Positions 11,591-21,038 of a DNA stretch of 64,000 nt are shown here, one piece after another. Location: NCBI GenBank assembly GCA_963575745.1, contig CAUYUJ010021149.1, positions 79,897 to 143,896 on the forward strand, read 5' to 3'. The position numbers and the translations under genes are program-made. Positions within the stretch are counted from its first letter, which is position 1. Each line of letters starts with the position of its first letter. The DNA comes from Prorocentrum cordatum (Eukaryota; Sar; Dinophyceae; Prorocentrales; Prorocentraceae). Below the pieces are notes generated by a model that was not told the origin of the DNA, ran no database searches, and was given only the letters and a program-made list of their open reading frames with translations.

Positions 11591-11593
<3 letters not shown>

Positions 11594-11631
<38 letters not shown>

Positions 11632-11636
11632 GATAA
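11594..11636. repeat. (CT)n then (AT)n microsatellite
   Basis: Uninterrupted TCTC run followed by TATATATA. Confidence 0.95.
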
Positions 11637-11679
11637 ATACGTGTAGTCATGTATGTGTGTATGTACACCTTGCACAACG

Positions 11680-11874
11680 TATGCGGGGCCATCTATGTAG
11701 TGTAGGATACATGTGGCGCAATCTCCAGTATGCACCTTACGTGGTGCAGTTCTACTTTGCCCACTATAGGATGGGCAACCTACGAAGTGCCATCTACGCA
11801 GCGCAATATATCGTGTGCAACCTATGTTGCGCAACCTATGTGGTGCAATCTACGTGGTGCAGTCCACCCTGCCG
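11680..11874. repeat. 14-bp tandem repeat array 1
   Basis: Repeats of GTGCAACCTATGTG-like units (variants GCGCAACCTATGTG, GTGCAATCTACGTG), most regular over 11812-11865 and decaying to the left. A second array of the same unit lies at 12903-13000. Confidence 0.8.
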
Positions 11875-12880
11875 AACTTGAAGTTGACAACTCCACTGCT
11901 CGCGCAATACTCCCACCCACCCGCCCGCAACCTGGTTTGCAAAACCCATGCGGCGGCGATTATGATGACTCTATGGCGAAGGCTGGCGCACCGCTGCTGC
12001 CGCGCTAGTGAGCGCAGACTCGCGCACAGGGCGGCCAGCTAGTCTGGCGCAACCGACGCGGTCGCGGTGGCGCTGACGTGTGGGCACTTCCCAGCACGTC
12101 TTGCAGGCCGCGCCGACGCGCAGGCACTTCTGTGCGATGGATCGGGCGGGCGTGGTTTCATGGCGACGTCGACAAGGGCAGACACGATGATGATAGTAGC
12201 GATGTTGGTGACGATGATGGCAATGACCACGGCAAGGCCAATGACGGCGCCGATGCTGATCACGCCGATGACGATGATGGTGTCCACTTATCGATGCTGA
12301 ACGTTTTGGACGGATTTCGACATGCGCGCGCAGCCGGCGGGCGCGAGTGGCCCGCATGGTAAGATTTAGAAAAGATCGTGCCCCCCCCTCCAAGCACGCG
12401 CGCAAGGGCGTTCGAATCACGCGCGAGAGGCCCGCTTGATCGGATGTGATGAACATGTTGGAAGCCCTGTGGTTGTCTTAAGAATTCGCAAATGCGTACA
12501 CGCAGACCTTTTATTGAAAAACCGTGGTGTATAGTCATGTGCCGATATTGTTGCTCGGGACACTCGATTTTGAAACGCTTGCAAAACCCAAGGCTCATGA
12601 AGGATATCGGCATGCGCGCCCGACGACGCGCGCGTGAGCACCTCGTCCCAATATGATGCAAGTGAGTTGATGCACATTGATGGTTGTTGATGAACGAGCG
12701 CGCGCCCATAGTATTATTTGACAAGGATGAAGGGGAGAGCACGGCCTGGCTGGAAAGGGGGAGCACGGCCTGACTGGGATGGGCTGGGATACACAATGGG
12801 GCAAAATCATTAATACGTTGCACATCCCCAGAGTGGACCGATAAGTCCAGGGGGGGGTAGATCCGAATTCCTTGCGGGGG
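11875..12880. other. Lower-GC unique region, no confirmed gene
   Basis: Includes a GATGATG-rich stretch (12185-12285) whose minus strand encodes a hydrophobic Ile/Val/Ala run resembling a membrane helix, but this follows from the GAT/GAC triplets. The minus strand at 12677-12417 is open for 86 codons without a family match. A short direct repeat GAGCACGGCCTG occurs at about 12736 and 12766. Confidence 0.4.
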
Positions 12881-12902
12881 AGGAAAACACACGTTGTGGC
12901 AT

Positions 12903-13000
12903 CCATGCTGGGCAATATATGGTGTGCAACCTATGTTGTGAAATCTAGGTGGTGCAATCTCTGTGGTGCAATCGATGTTGTGCAATCTAGTTGTGTCATA
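12903..13000. repeat. 14-bp tandem repeat array 2
   Basis: About six units of GTGCAATCTATGTG-type sequence (GTGAAATCTAGGTG, GTGCAATCTCTGTG, GTGCAATCGATGTT), the same family as 11680-11874, about 1.2 kb away in the same orientation. Confidence 0.8.
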
Positions 13001-13007
13001 CCCACCC

Positions 13008-13043
13008 TCCCTCCCTCCCTCTCTCCCTCCCTCCCTCCCTCCT
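13008..13043. repeat. (CCCT)n microsatellite
   Basis: CCCTCCCT tetranucleotide run with one CT interruption. Confidence 0.95.
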
Positions 13044-13298
13044 TGTTGCATAATACCCTCCTACACCTGTGAAGCCCAATACATTGCAATCCGCATCAGC
13101 AACGCCCTTGTCTTTGCATCCTCCGCCTCATGATCCTGCTCCGCCGGCTCCTCATCCTCCTCATCATCATCAGCACCCTCCCCCATCATCCATGATTTGT
13201 GCCAGTCTGGTTGCTCTGAAATGCGGCTGCGCCAGCAGTGTCGCGTCCCCTTGTCCACCTCCTGCCCCTCCCCCCATTCATCCTCCTCCTGGAATGTC

Positions 13299-13397
13299 CT
13301 GGACGTTGCCCTTCAGGAAGCTCACCGCCATGTGCTCGAGGATGCCCTCCTTCACGTCCTCCAGGCTGTAGTGGTCCTCGTGGAGGATGCGCTCGGC
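13299..13397 (-). CDS. Lon protease, mitochondrial-type: single internal exon
   Basis: 99 bp encode 33 residues: AERILHEDHYSLEDVKEGIL, then EHMAVSFLKGNVQ. This matches the Lon segment just before the Walker A loop; typical Lon reads DEDHYGL..VK.RILEF.AV..L.G..QGK. Lon is an ATP-dependent AAA+ serine protease that degrades damaged proteins in the mitochondrial matrix. The upstream side is a good acceptor: a pyrimidine tract, then TGTGCAG directly before the exon. At the 3' end the family match stops after Gln, leaving CAG|GACATT, a GA donor instead of GT; dinoflagellates are known to use GC and GA donors. The Walker A exon was not found in the next 250 bp downstream, nor the preceding LPW-type exon upstream, so introns are large or this is an exon fragment. 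Family assignment is strong; functional status is open. Confidence 0.8.
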
Positions 13398-13691
13398 CTG
13401 CACACGCGGCCAAGGAGGAGCAGGAAGAAGAGAGGGCGCGGAGGAGCGGTAGCAGCAGGAGGCGGAGCGGGAGGGGGAGGCGGGGCGAAGGAGCAGCGCC
13501 GACAATGAGACAACCTCAGCAGCACCACCTCACCTGACGAACGGACAACACATTGTTTGCGTCGGTGGCTGGGCAGGGGTCGTCTGCGCTGGCGGAAGAA
13601 GCTTACTAAACGGGGGCACCGTTGTAGCGAATTGGCCAGCATGCAAGAAGGGGAGGGGGGACAGAGCGGGCGGCCGCGAGGAGGGGGAACG

Positions 13692-13748
13692 AACAACACA
13701 CACCCATACCCATAGGGTGGATGGTGGAGGCTATGGGTGTGTGTTGTT
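13692..13748. repeat. Perfect 17-bp-arm inverted repeat
   Basis: AACAACACACACCCATA (13692-13708) is the exact complement of TATGGGTGTGTGTTGTT (13732-13748), with a 23-nt loop. A third copy of the right arm lies at 14042-14058, beyond the GAG array. CCCATA/TATGGG words are scattered through 13700-13860. Confidence 0.9.
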
Positions 13749-13889
13749 GCATGGGGGTCCCCGCTCGAACGGGAGCCTGACCCACGAACCGACAACCCGC
13801 ACCCATGCCCATAGCCAGTCCTCCTCCCGTTGATTTCCCAATGGGTATGGGTGTGCACGGTTTCCCCCGGGGCCGTAGGCGGCCCGAGC

Positions 13890-14012
13890 AGGAGGAGGAG
13901 GAGGAGGAGGAGGAGGAGGAGGAGGAGGAGGAGATGGAGGAGGAGGAGGAGATGGAGGAGGAGGAGGAGGAGGGAAGAGGAGGAGGAGGAGGAGGAGCAG
14001 GAGGAGGACGGG
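13890..14012. repeat. (GAG)n microsatellite
   Basis: AGG/GAG triplet array with ATG interruptions. The purine strand is the + strand, opposite to most arrays in the window. Confidence 0.95.
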
Positions 14013-14188
14013 TCGCCTAAGCCTTTCGGAGAAACCCTCCATATGGGTGTGTGTTGTTTGTTCGTCCCCACCTGTGACTGAAACCGATGCGATGCTTGGG
14101 GCGGGAGAAACGCTCTGCGGGAGCTGTGGCAGCACGCCGTCTCGTTTCCCCCCACCACAGTGCGAAGGGCCGAAGGGAGCCTGTAGAG

Positions 14189-14404
14189 ACCTCCTTGATG
14201 GGGTCGGAGTGGATGAGGTCGGAGGATCGCGCCGCATCGCCGATACATCGGCGACGCATCGCCGATGCATCGGCGATGCATCGGCGATGCACTGGCGACG
14301 TCGGCGTGGAGAAAATCGGCCCCCACATCGAGCCGCATCGCCGATGCATCGCCGATGCGGCGCGATCATCCGACCCCATCTACTCCGACCCCATCTAGGA
14401 GGCC
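14189..14404. mobile_element. Short element with ~60-bp inverted ends, family C
   Basis: The left arm begins ACCTCCTTGATGGGGTCGGA and the right arm, read as complement, begins GGCCTCCTAGATGGGGTCGG. The arms stay about 90% alike for some 60 bp, through GATCGCGCCGCATCG. The core is GCATCGCCGATGCATCGGCG-type sequence that is itself palindromic. Flanking TAGAG (14184-14188 and 14405-14409) is a candidate 5-bp target-site duplication. No coding capacity; MITE-like. Confidence 0.85.
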
Positions 14405-14409
14405 TAGAG

Positions 14410-14865
14410 CCTGGGCGCACCAGCGCACGCACCTCTCGGCCGTTGCCAGTGTCATTGCGCCGACCTTGCAGACGTGCTGCAGCGGGTGTTCGCGTGGATT
14501 CTGCCAATGCAGAGCCCCGAAACGGCGAGCGAAAAACGAAGTGAGTTTCACGTGGATTGTTTGTGACTGGCTGAAAACATTCCGCACGAAATTCACTTCG
14601 AAATCCGGGACGAAATTCTCCAGGACAATCCGAGCCCATCCCATTGTTTCCCGAGCGAAATCCGCTCTGCGATGTTGGCGCCATGACCAGTGGCGGCGGC
14701 GGGGGACCGCTGTCTCGGCGGCCTGCTGGGTGCCCGTGCTCCTTCTCCCATCGCGCGCGCGACGCGTAGGAGAAGCCGCCCTGGCCACCGGCAGGTCGCC
14801 CACGCCCAGGAGCGTGACCAGCTTGGCGGGACGACGGATGCTCACGCCGCCTCCGCCATCGGGGG
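14410..14865. other. Unassigned unique sequence
   Basis: Contains related words CGAAATTCACTTCGAAA and GACGAAATTCTCC (14585-14620). Both strands are open over part of it but no family is recognisable. Confidence 0.4.
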
Positions 14866-15039
14866 CGTCCAAGAGAGGGGGGTGCAAATCATGGCCAGAG
14901 GCATGTGCGCGGCCCAGGAGGCGGCTGGGGACGTAGTGAAACAAGAAGAGGCGCCATGAAATCTGGGGAGATATCATGGCCCCCGCCATGACATTCCCCC
15001 CCCCCTTCTAGTCATCACCACCCTCTTGGCCGCCCCCGA
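14866..15039. repeat. Direct repeat, left copy
   Basis: Left member of the ~173-bp pair. Ends in a poly-C run followed by TAGTCATCACCACCCTCTTG, which the right copy has as TAGTCATCACCCCCTCTTAG. Confidence 0.85.
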
Positions 15040-15748
15040 CGCCACCAGGGCGTCCCCGAGGCGGGCCGGCGCAGCCAGGGCACAAGAGGGCGCACCATCC
15101 CCGCGGGGATCGAGGCGCACCTCATCGGCAGCCAGGGGCCGGGAGGCGGCGCGGGATCAGGCGAACCCCTGGCACGCACGACAGGGTGGGCAGGGTGGGC
15201 ATGCACAACTGCCTCGTGCACAATAGGAGCTCGACCACAAGAAACCTTCCACGAGAAACCCAACCCTGAGACCCCCATAACGTCCATTGACTTCTGGTGT
15301 GGGAACGTGACGCTGTCCATAGCAAGACTATCGAAACCCAAGAAACCCAGGGCACCCTGGAGGCGAGCAGGGTGTTTCTGAGCATGGGCTTCCATTGTAC
15401 TTGTGGATGGAGGTCGTCTTCTGCTTGGAGTCGAGGGCCACAACCGAGAGGCCATGCAGCCTCGCCAGCGGTGTCCACCGTCGCTGCAGCTGGGGAGGAT
15501 CATCGACCGCTCCCAGCAGCACCACCGAGGTTGCGGCTCGCCAGTCCAGCCCCCACTCGCGAGATCCTGACCCTCGAGGTGGCACAAAGCCTGCAGGGAT
15601 GGCAGGATTTGGCACCCTCTCCGTGTCCGCGCTGCCGCCCTTCCTTGCCAGATTTCGCCTCCGAGCGGGTGGTGACGTTGACGGCCTGCGACTCGAGGCA
15701 GCGCTGGCGGCTCGGGTCGGCGAGCAAGCGGCGCCGCCGAAGGCGGTC

Positions 15749-16880
15749 CTACACCGTGGAGGCAATGAAGGCACGCTGACTGGGGCCGCGGAGAGGGCCA
15801 CGAAGACGACCCGCGAAGGCCAAGCGGGCGTTCAGGCTGGTCTCCCACGCCATCACGTGGGCCATGCGCTCGATAGCCACTGCTTCGTCGACGCCTCGCA
15901 GTAGGCCGTGAAGAGGAAAGCGAAGTCCTGAAGATGCCGCTGGCGTACCAGCATGCCCCTGGCACCATGCGCACCAGATCTCATAGCCCTGGCCGTTTGG
16001 GGTATCGACGAGAAGGTGCCTTCGGAGCCACTGAGCGCTCAAGATGATCGTATCGGCGTCAGGTGAAGACCTGTGGGTGCCCAGTGTCCTCGCGCTCGCG
16101 ACGGCCCTCCCTGGCGGGCGGCCGATCCGCCGCGACCTCAGGAGCGGCACGAAGGGGTGTCCATGGCTGGAGTGCCAGACATTCAGAGCAGATGCCCATC
16201 TTGCGCCACTGCATGTCAATCATATCGGTGGCCTTGCCCCTTGTCGTGTCCATAACGTGCGCGGATGAGGCAAACCGCAGGGCCGCTGCATGTGTCTGGG
16301 GCGTCGACAAGCGTTCTCCAGGTCATCGATGCGCGAGTCGATCCCTGGCGCGGTTCAGGCGAAGCAGCCGACGAATGCGCTGCGCATGTCCGTGAGGAGC
16401 CCCCGCTGCTCTAGGTCACGATGCACGCCGAAAGCCGGCCGGGGGCCCTGCGGGGGCAACGCCTGCAGATGGAGGTTGGGACAACCCCTGACCTCCACTC
16501 GAACGAGCTTCGCGGACGCGGGCCGCTGCCCGTGGCGGAAGCCTGCACCGTCGAGAAAGCCGGCCCGGGCCACGCGCTCGGCTCTGGCGCGGGGGGGGCG
16601 CTGACCGGCTGACCGGCTGCCCGCCACCTTCCGCGCCTGACACCGCGAGGCATTCGCAGGCGACAGGTCCCTCCCCCGCTCGGAGCCGCTGCCGCGGTGC
16701 AAGGCCCGACGCGGGCTCCAGGGCACGATTGCGCGCCGCCACTCCCGCCATCAGCCGCGCGCCCGAGGCTGTGTCGGACGGCATGGCAGACCCTAGCCAC
16801 CGCGCGATCGCATCGATGCTCACACGTTGAGGCCGAACGCCGCCCGGAAGGCCAGTGAACGCGAAGAGATGTCGCCGCAC
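15749..16880 (-). pseudogene. Decayed minus-strand coding remnant, unidentified
   Basis: Read leftward from 16880, stretches of protein-like sequence appear in shifting frames: FTGLPGGVRPQRVSIDAIAR and nearby (about 16870-16700), HLQALPPQGPRPAFGVHRDL (about 16470-16400), WRKMGICSECLALQPWTPLR (about 16215-16155), and GVDEAVAIERMAHVMAWETS (about 15895-15835). They never join into one frame, which suggests several frameshifts or exon borders. CSEC is the only possible metal-binding pair. The segment lies between the two direct repeats, so it may be the body of the same mobile unit. I do not recognise the family. Confidence 0.35.
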
Positions 16881-16914
16881 GAGAAGGAAGCGGTGCCGCC
16901 GCGGCAGGAAGTGT

Positions 16915-16962
16915 AGAGGAGGAGGAGGAGGAGGAGGAGAAAGAGGAGGAGGAGGAGGAGGA
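16915..16962. repeat. (GAG)n microsatellite
   Basis: Short AGG/GAG array with one AAAG interruption. Confidence 0.9.
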
Positions 16963-17077
16963 GGTTACAAAAAGACAGGTACAGGCGCTAGGGCATGAGC
17001 CTCCGATCCTAGCCACGGCGGCTAAAGATAGAAAAACCACCGTACCCCTGCGATGGTCAGGGACGGCCAAGAGGGGA

Positions 17078-17250
17078 GTGTCCAAGAGGGGAAGGCGCAA
17101 ATCATGGCCAGCGGAATGTGCGCGACCCAGGGGGGGGGGGCCAGGGACGCATTGAAATAAGAAGAGGCGCCATGAAATCTGGGGAGATATCATGGCCCAC
17201 GTCATGACATCCACCCCCCCTAGTCATCACCCCCTCTTAGCCGCCCTCGA
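17078..17250. repeat. Direct repeat, right copy
   Basis: Right member of the ~173-bp pair. It contains a poly-G run (about 17131-17140) where the left copy has AGGAGGCGGCTGGGG. Confidence 0.85.
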
Positions 17251-17472
17251 GACGGGTAATGGACGCAGGGCCTGGGACCTTCAGTGATCTGGATTCCGAG
17301 GCCTGCCCAAGCGCCCTGCTGGTGCCTGGATTGCACGAGCACGTGTCCCGCCGGCAGAGGGCACGTCGCCCGGGCCCCAGGGGGTAGGAGTTGGCGACCT
17401 CGCACGCCGCGAAGTCCCGCCCCGAGGAGACGGACCATCTCCGTTTCACCGAGAACCTCACTCTGAAGCAAC

Positions 17473-17542
17473 CCCCCCCGCCCACGCAGCTCCATCGGAT
17501 GGAGCTGCGTGGGCGGGGGGGATGGACCATCCCCCCCCGCCC
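17473..17542. repeat. Perfect 24-bp-arm palindrome plus a third alternating arm
   Basis: 17473-17496 and 17498-17521 are exact complements (core GCAGCTCCATC|G|GATGGAGCTGC) with a single spacer base. The G-rich arm end, then ATGGACCAT, then a C-rich GCCC end (17531-17542) form a second inverted pair overlapping the first, broken by one extra C. Such a structure could extrude as a cruciform or arise from template switching or an assembly error. Confidence 0.95.
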
Positions 17543-17940
17543 GATCACAGAGGCTCGAGGCAACTTCTGATGTTCTACACGGGCGACGGGTCGACGGGAA
17601 GGGTGGAGGCCGGAAGGCGGGATGGCAGGCGGGAAGGGGAGCCAAGGCGGGAAGGCAGGAGGCGGGGGGAAGGCAGGCGAAAGAACAAGGGGCGGGGGCA
17701 ACCGCGGCCCTCCCCGCCGCAAGAAGCAAGGGGCGGCTGGGACGGGAGGGGGGCGAGACGACCACGAACCGAAGGCGGAGGCACCCGACGCGCCACATGC
17801 GCACTGGCTTCACTTTTTCACTTCATGTTCCCTCCTCTGCCCTCCACGATCCAACGCCATTATGTCAATGCCAACGCTTCTCTCGATTGGAATGCTTTTC
17901 TCTCGCTTGAACCCCTCAGCCATCAAAGATACGCCGAATC
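17543..17940. other. Unassigned; GGC/AGG-rich then lower GC
   Basis: G-rich GGCGGGAAGG-type words over 17600-17770 and then a shift to lower GC. No gene recognised. Confidence 0.45.
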
Positions 17941-17948
17941 GTCCTCTG

Positions 17949-18467
17949 TCAGAGCGTAAACACTTCCGCGTTTACCAGAACGCATTGCACTTTCCGATCC
18001 AGCAGCAAACGATAGAAAGCTGCGTGTAGATCTGAAGGCGTCACCTGCAAATGTCCACTTAGTGCAGCAATCCCAGCATCTTGCCGAGCAGCGGGAAAAC
18101 GTTTCGTGTAGCGAGGTGGTGTGGCTAAGTGCTGGAATTGTTTGTGCAATTCCACTCGAACCACGTCGGGCCTGACACATTGTCACTGTCTTCTGAACAA
18201 CATCAACCAATTGTGTTTTGCGACAACTGGCCACTGCCACTTCTGTCCATTACTGCTTCTTTGATCCCGCGTGCCTGGTTTCAGCCCGTCAGGGAACTGG
18301 TTTAGAATAGCGCTGGCTTGTGCCAGACAGCTCTCCTTGCCACTCGAACCAATTAGCTCCTCGACACACGCGTCCGTGTTTTCAATCGTCTCTAGCTTCT
18401 CCTCTTCGCTGAACTCTCGATGTGTTACAGCCTCTGTGTTGCAGGTGCTCGAGATTGTCGATAGCAC
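17949..18467 (-). CDS. Hypothetical coding island, one in-frame TGA
   Basis: The upstream part (18467-18183) reads as hydrophilic, helix-like protein (FSEEEKLETIENTDACVEEL). A TGA follows at 18185-18183, and the same frame then continues (VVRVELHKQFQHLATPPRYT, then SDLHAAFYRLLLDRKV) to a stop near 17949. Continuation of protein-like texture across a lone TGA suggests a decayed gene, or an exon ending just before it. GC is visibly lower than in the neighbours. There is no ATG in the upstream part. I do not recognise the family. Coding-like frames also exist on the + strand over 18424-18804, so the strand is uncertain. Confidence 0.3.
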
Positions 18468-18804
18468 CGCATCTGGGCCTCCACCTTCCCTGAAGGTCTC
18501 CGAGGATGTCGGGGACAGCGCCGCGGGGCCTCCACCTTACCCTGCAGCTGCTGCAGTCAAGTATGCAGATACTGAACCAAGCGTTTCTCTGGGTACTGAG
18601 CAGGTGCGTGCCGCCATCACTGAAGTCCCGATTACTGTGCCAACGTGTGGATTTCCATGATTTGGCTTTGGAGCCGATGCTTCAAAAACTTATGCTTTTT
18701 CATCACTGTCGCTTCCTGGCGGCGGTGAGGGGCGGTCCTCGGTTTTAAAGCGCAAGCTGCGTATTTCGCAAAGACCTGGGGGAGGACCAATCGAATCATG
18801 CTGA
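18424..18804 (+). CDS. Hypothetical Pro-rich coding island, one in-frame TGA
   Basis: The frame reads STASGPPPSLKVSEDVGDSA and a second GPPPYP block, then VRAAITEVPITVPTCGFP, meets TGA at 18658-18660, and continues (FGFGADASKTYAFSSLSLPG, then SSVLKRKLRISQRPGGG) to TGA at 18802-18804. The GPPP motif lies in a ~54-bp partial direct duplication (GGGCCTCCACCTT). KRKLR could be a nuclear localisation signal. The opposite strand is closed after about 18640, which favours + for the right half, while the minus strand looks better to the left. Family not recognised; possibly a pseudogene. Confidence 0.3.
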
Positions 18805-19327
18805 ACATCTTAAGTCGCTGCACTCTGATCCGCATTTCACACCCGAGCCGTCTGTGCCTGAAGATAACAAGTGCTCCTAATCCTCATACGTCGTCTCTGG
18901 CTCGTTGACACACTCCTGTTCACACAACCTGGCGGTACTATGGGAAAATCGTCCATCTTGTTTGGCGGGTGTGCAAGTACTGTAATAAGGGTGCTGCTTC
19001 CTCCCCTGGAAGGCGAACACCTACCCCCCCCTCCCAGTCTCGACCCCGTCTCCGAACCTGGGATCCAGGGGGTCGGAACTGGAGGTGGGGGCGGTTGTTC
19101 GGGATCTGAAGGTTTTTTATATCAAAGGAAAAGCTTTCAAACAACAAAAAAACTGACTCGCCAGCTCGGGGATGGGAGCCGGGACTGGGGCGCGGGGGTG
19201 GGTCTGCGCCTTCTTGCTCCTGGTTTCGGGCAAGGCTGCAGACCCTGGAGTCTTTTGGGGGAAGGGGGGGTAGCTACTACCCTCCTGGCGGGTCGGTTGG
19301 CCTCGCGGTCCGGGGCCTACAGCGACT
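18805..19327. other. Unassigned spacer
   Basis: Mixed sequence with C-rich and G-rich runs (19028-19040, 19258-19270). No gene recognised. Confidence 0.45.
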
Positions 19328-19401
19328 AGGAGGAGGAGGAGGAGGAGGCCTGAGGAGGAGGAGGAGGAGGAGGAGGAGGAGGAGGAGGAGGAGAGGAGAG
19401 A
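19328..19401. repeat. (GAG)n microsatellite
   Basis: AGG/GAG array, purine strand on +, followed by GAGAGGAGAG. Confidence 0.95.
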
Positions 19402-20742
19402 GGAGAGTACAATCGGGCTGCTGAAACAAGGAACGATAAATGAGGAAGGAGACCCAGTCTCTGCCAAGTCGAGCCGTGGAATCCGAAGGAACGGCCATGA
19501 CATCCAAGGACACCCCGACGGGGCTCGCCACCAAAAAAGCAACGGAGCGCACACAGACCCAAGGAACCGCCGAGCCCCTTCCGACCTCGCGCTGGACCTC
19601 ACTTCGACGACCTGACTGTGAGGGGAGGGGAGGGGAGGAGGCGGACGAGGACTAGGAGCAGCAGGAGCAGCAGGTCAGCGCACCGCGAAGAGATCCGCCA
19701 AAAGAGCCCGGCGGGGGTGGCGCGCCTGGGAGGACCGGAGCGGGAGCGAAGGCTGGGGGCTGCAGCTGGAGCGCACCCGCCCTAGCGGAGCAAACGGACC
19801 CCCCTGCAGTACCAGCACTGGCTGAACGGGCCTGTTCATCGTGGCTGCCGCCAGCCCCTGCAGAGGCTCCAGAGGAGCATGCCGCCAGCACGAGTGGGCC
19901 AGGCGCCCCCGCTCGATCTGGGGCTCCAGCTGCAGCTGGCGCAGGAGGGAGGTGGAAGGAGACCGCTCATCTTGCAAGTGGCACACCGAACACGAAGTCC
20001 CACCGGCCCCACGCTCCGCTGCAGGCACCCGTCCAGCCCCCCTAACCACACGGCACCGCCTACGAGGCCCTCTGCAATGCGTTCAGACCTCGGAGCCGTG
20101 AGCTGCCTCCGGAGATCCCAGGAGGCTTCTGGAGGCCTCCAGAATCCGAAACTGTTCACGAGGGTGCCAAGAGATCCGAAAAGGTCCCATCGCTTCCTCT
20201 GGGTCGAGTCCGGGGAAACCCAAGGCACCGACACCGCTACTCCCCGGACCTCTCCTGGGGTGTGTTCTGACCAGAAGTTCGAGGCGAGCCCAGCGGTGGC
20301 GACGAGAGCCTCCCAGGAGGCCCAAAAAGGCGAGGGACTGGTGCCTTTGCCTCCTCGGAGAGTCCTGGGCAATCCGTCGGGGCTTCCCGAGGCAGTCATC
20401 GCCTGGGACGGGGCGGGGGGCGTTGCCGTACACGCACGCGCCGGAGCCCCAACGGGAGCGCAGCCACGAGGGGGAGGGGGGCACGAGGGACCCAAGAGGC
20501 CCACGGGTCTCCGAGGCACCCAGGGCAGCCCTCGAGGAGGCCGCGAGGAGGCGAGCAGGCCACAGGCCTGCGAGCAGCCCTCGAGTAGCCCTCGAGCAGC
20601 CCTCGGGTAGCCCTCGGGTAGCCCTCAGGCAGCCCTTGAGCAGCCCTCGAGGAGGCCGCGAGAAGGTGACACAGCAGGCCTCGAGTAGCCCTCGAGGAGG
20701 CCGAGAAGAGGCGAGCAAAAGCCTCAGGCCTGCTAGCAGCGG
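19402..20742. other. GC-rich region, no confirmed gene; short Ser/Arg-type repeats at the end
   Basis: The minus strand about 20340-19840 has mildly protein-like stretches (HTPGEVRGVAVSVPWVS, CATCKMSGLLPPPSCASC) but no motif I can name. 20520-20740 is a degenerate repeat of CAGCCCTCGAG and GAGGAGGCCGCGAG words. Confidence 0.35.

Positions 20743-21038
<296 letters not shown>

Larger units (their letters stand above)
14866..17250. mobile_element. Segment bounded by ~173-bp direct repeats (LTR-like or duplication)
   Basis: Copies at 14866-15039 and 17078-17250 lie in the same orientation about 2.2 kb apart. They share GTCCAAGAG, CAAATCATGGCCAG, ATGTGCGCG, and the unbroken block GAAGAGGCGCCATGAAATCT followed by GGGGAGATATCATGGCCC. 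This is the geometry of a small LTR element. However, I see no primer-binding site, polypurine tract, protease or RT inside, only minus-strand protein-like fragments. A simple dispersed repeat that inserted twice explains it equally well. Confidence 0.45.

Noticed and set aside
12039-12287. Minus-strand frame with an Ile/Val-rich membrane-helix-like start
   Set aside because: Hydrophobicity follows from GAT/GAC repeats; the remainder has no domain and the opposite strand is open too.
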